Source of the DNA: Sphingobium yanoikuyae
GTDB taxonomy: Bacteria; Pseudomonadota; Alphaproteobacteria; Sphingomonadales; Sphingomonadaceae
Assembly: GCF_034424525.1 (NCBI RefSeq)
Contig: NZ_CP139979.1
Location: forward strand, 3,311,001 to 3,375,000
Direction: 5' to 3'
DNA length: 64,000 bases
Of this stretch, positions 63,725-64,000 are shown one piece after another. The position numbers were made by a program, and so were the translations under genes. How positions within the stretch are numbered: position 1 is the first letter of the stretch; each line of letters starts with the position of its first letter. The notes beneath the pieces are model-generated. The model was not told the origin of the DNA. It made no database searches and saw nothing but the letters and a program-made list of their open reading frames with translations.

Positions 63725-64000
63725 CGGTGAAGACGCGCGAGCGGACGATGAAGCGCTGCCCCTCCGGGCTTTCGAGCGACATGCCGGCGCCCCGCCCCGG
63801 CACCACGTCGATCGTCACCTGGGTATGGCGCCAATATTCGAACTGGGCCGCGCCGATCCACACCGGCACATCGCCCGCGACATGGCCCAGCAGCACATCC
63901 TGCGGGCCGACCCGGAACTCGCCGCGCGGGAAGCACATCGGCGCGGAACCGTCGCAGCAGCCGCCCGACTGGTGGAACATCAGCGGGCCATGCTGGTCGG
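63672..64000 (-). CDS. DUF779 protein (start beyond window)
   Basis: At least 109 residues visible; the frame stays open past 64000 with codons for DQHGPLMFHQSGGCCDGSAP, so the true start is outside. Typical DUF779 features are the Cys pair GGCCDGSAPMC and YWRHTQVTIDVVPGRGAGMS. Such genes often sit beside acetaldehyde dehydrogenase genes in alcohol oxidation loci, so an aldehyde dehydrogenase may lie just outside the window. Confidence 0.85.
   Translation of the reverse strand, partial: DQHGPLMFHQSGGCCDGSAPMCFPRGEFRVGPQDVLLGHVAGDVPVWIGAAQFEYWRHTQVTIDVVPGRGAGMSLESPEGQRFIVRSRVFTDAEADLLEAAGEPARGG

Noticed and set aside
58911..63730. Long plus-strand open frames of 775 and 834 codons
   Set aside because: They mirror the NahK-like kinase, the FIST protein and the DUF3422 gene, which have conserved domains and overlapping starts and stops on the minus strand.
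1..64000. CRISPR arrays, tRNA, rRNA, integrase or IS transposase
   Set aside because: No regularly spaced repeats, cloverleaf sequences, ribosomal RNA stretches or DDE/tyrosine recombinase motifs were recognised by reading. The only mobile-type structure is the palindromic element at 56174-56310.

Overview
The window is a GC-rich chromosomal segment that fits a sphingomonad alphaproteobacterium (Sphingobium or Sphingomonas type). The reasons are several TonB-dependent receptors, short intergenic gaps, many 4-base ATGA or GTGA gene overlaps, a yggT-DUF167-folD block, and catabolic genes for aromatic and plant-derived compounds. The genus is an inference from gene content and cannot be proven from the window. 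No rRNA, tRNA, CRISPR array, integrase or IS transposase was recognised. Most very long open frames opposite the real genes are GC-driven shadows.

Layout. 1-3.9 kb: ectoine/5-hydroxyectoine operon ectABCD (minus) with a divergent MarR regulator (ectR) and a palindromic operator. 4-8.5 kb: Csu-type chaperone-usher pilus operon. 8.5-12.6 kb: three translationally coupled signalling genes (small membrane protein, hybrid kinase with Hpt, PleD-like GGDEF regulator). 13.1-18.8 kb: jetABC/mksFEB SMC-like operon without the jetD nuclease gene. 18.8-22.5 kb: CapA-like protein and a TctD/TctE-like two-component pair. 22.8-27.2 kb: class C serine hydrolase and a TonB receptor. 27.3-33.9 kb: quinate/shikimate catabolism (LysR regulator, MFS importer, dehydrogenase, porin, 3-dehydroshikimate dehydratase). 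34-40.1 kb: tryptophan-tryptophylquinone (TTQ) amine dehydrogenase cluster with two cytochromes, a TetR regulator and an MFS transporter. 40.4-53.5 kb: PQQ alcohol dehydrogenase regulon (predicted lanthanide-type dehydrogenase, cytochrome c-550, binding protein, beta-propeller, porin, two TonB receptors, acetyl-CoA synthetase, LuxR-type response regulator). 53.7-58.9 kb: housekeeping genes. 58.9-64 kb: NahK-like hybrid kinase, FIST/NosP-like sensor, DUF3422 gene and a DUF779 gene cut by the window edge.

The most informative unexplained structures are regulatory or mobile. A 13-base direct-repeat motif (CCAA-N3-CCAAT core) lies 58-88 bases upstream of five genes of the PQQ region, always in the direction of the gene, and defines a likely regulon. 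A 19-base LysR-type box occurs before both transcription units of the quinate cluster. A 137-base palindromic MITE-like element with a 7-base direct repeat has entered the first codons of the DUF167 gene in frame. The jet/mks operon lacks its nuclease gene, and ectA has no ordinary start codon.

How the genes fit together: ethanol or a similar alcohol would cross the porin, be oxidised in the periplasm by the quinoprotein with electrons passing to cytochrome c-550, and acetate would be activated by AcsA. The TonB receptors may bring in the metal or PQQ. Quinate or shikimate would be imported, oxidised to 3-dehydroshikimate and dehydrated to protocatechuate.
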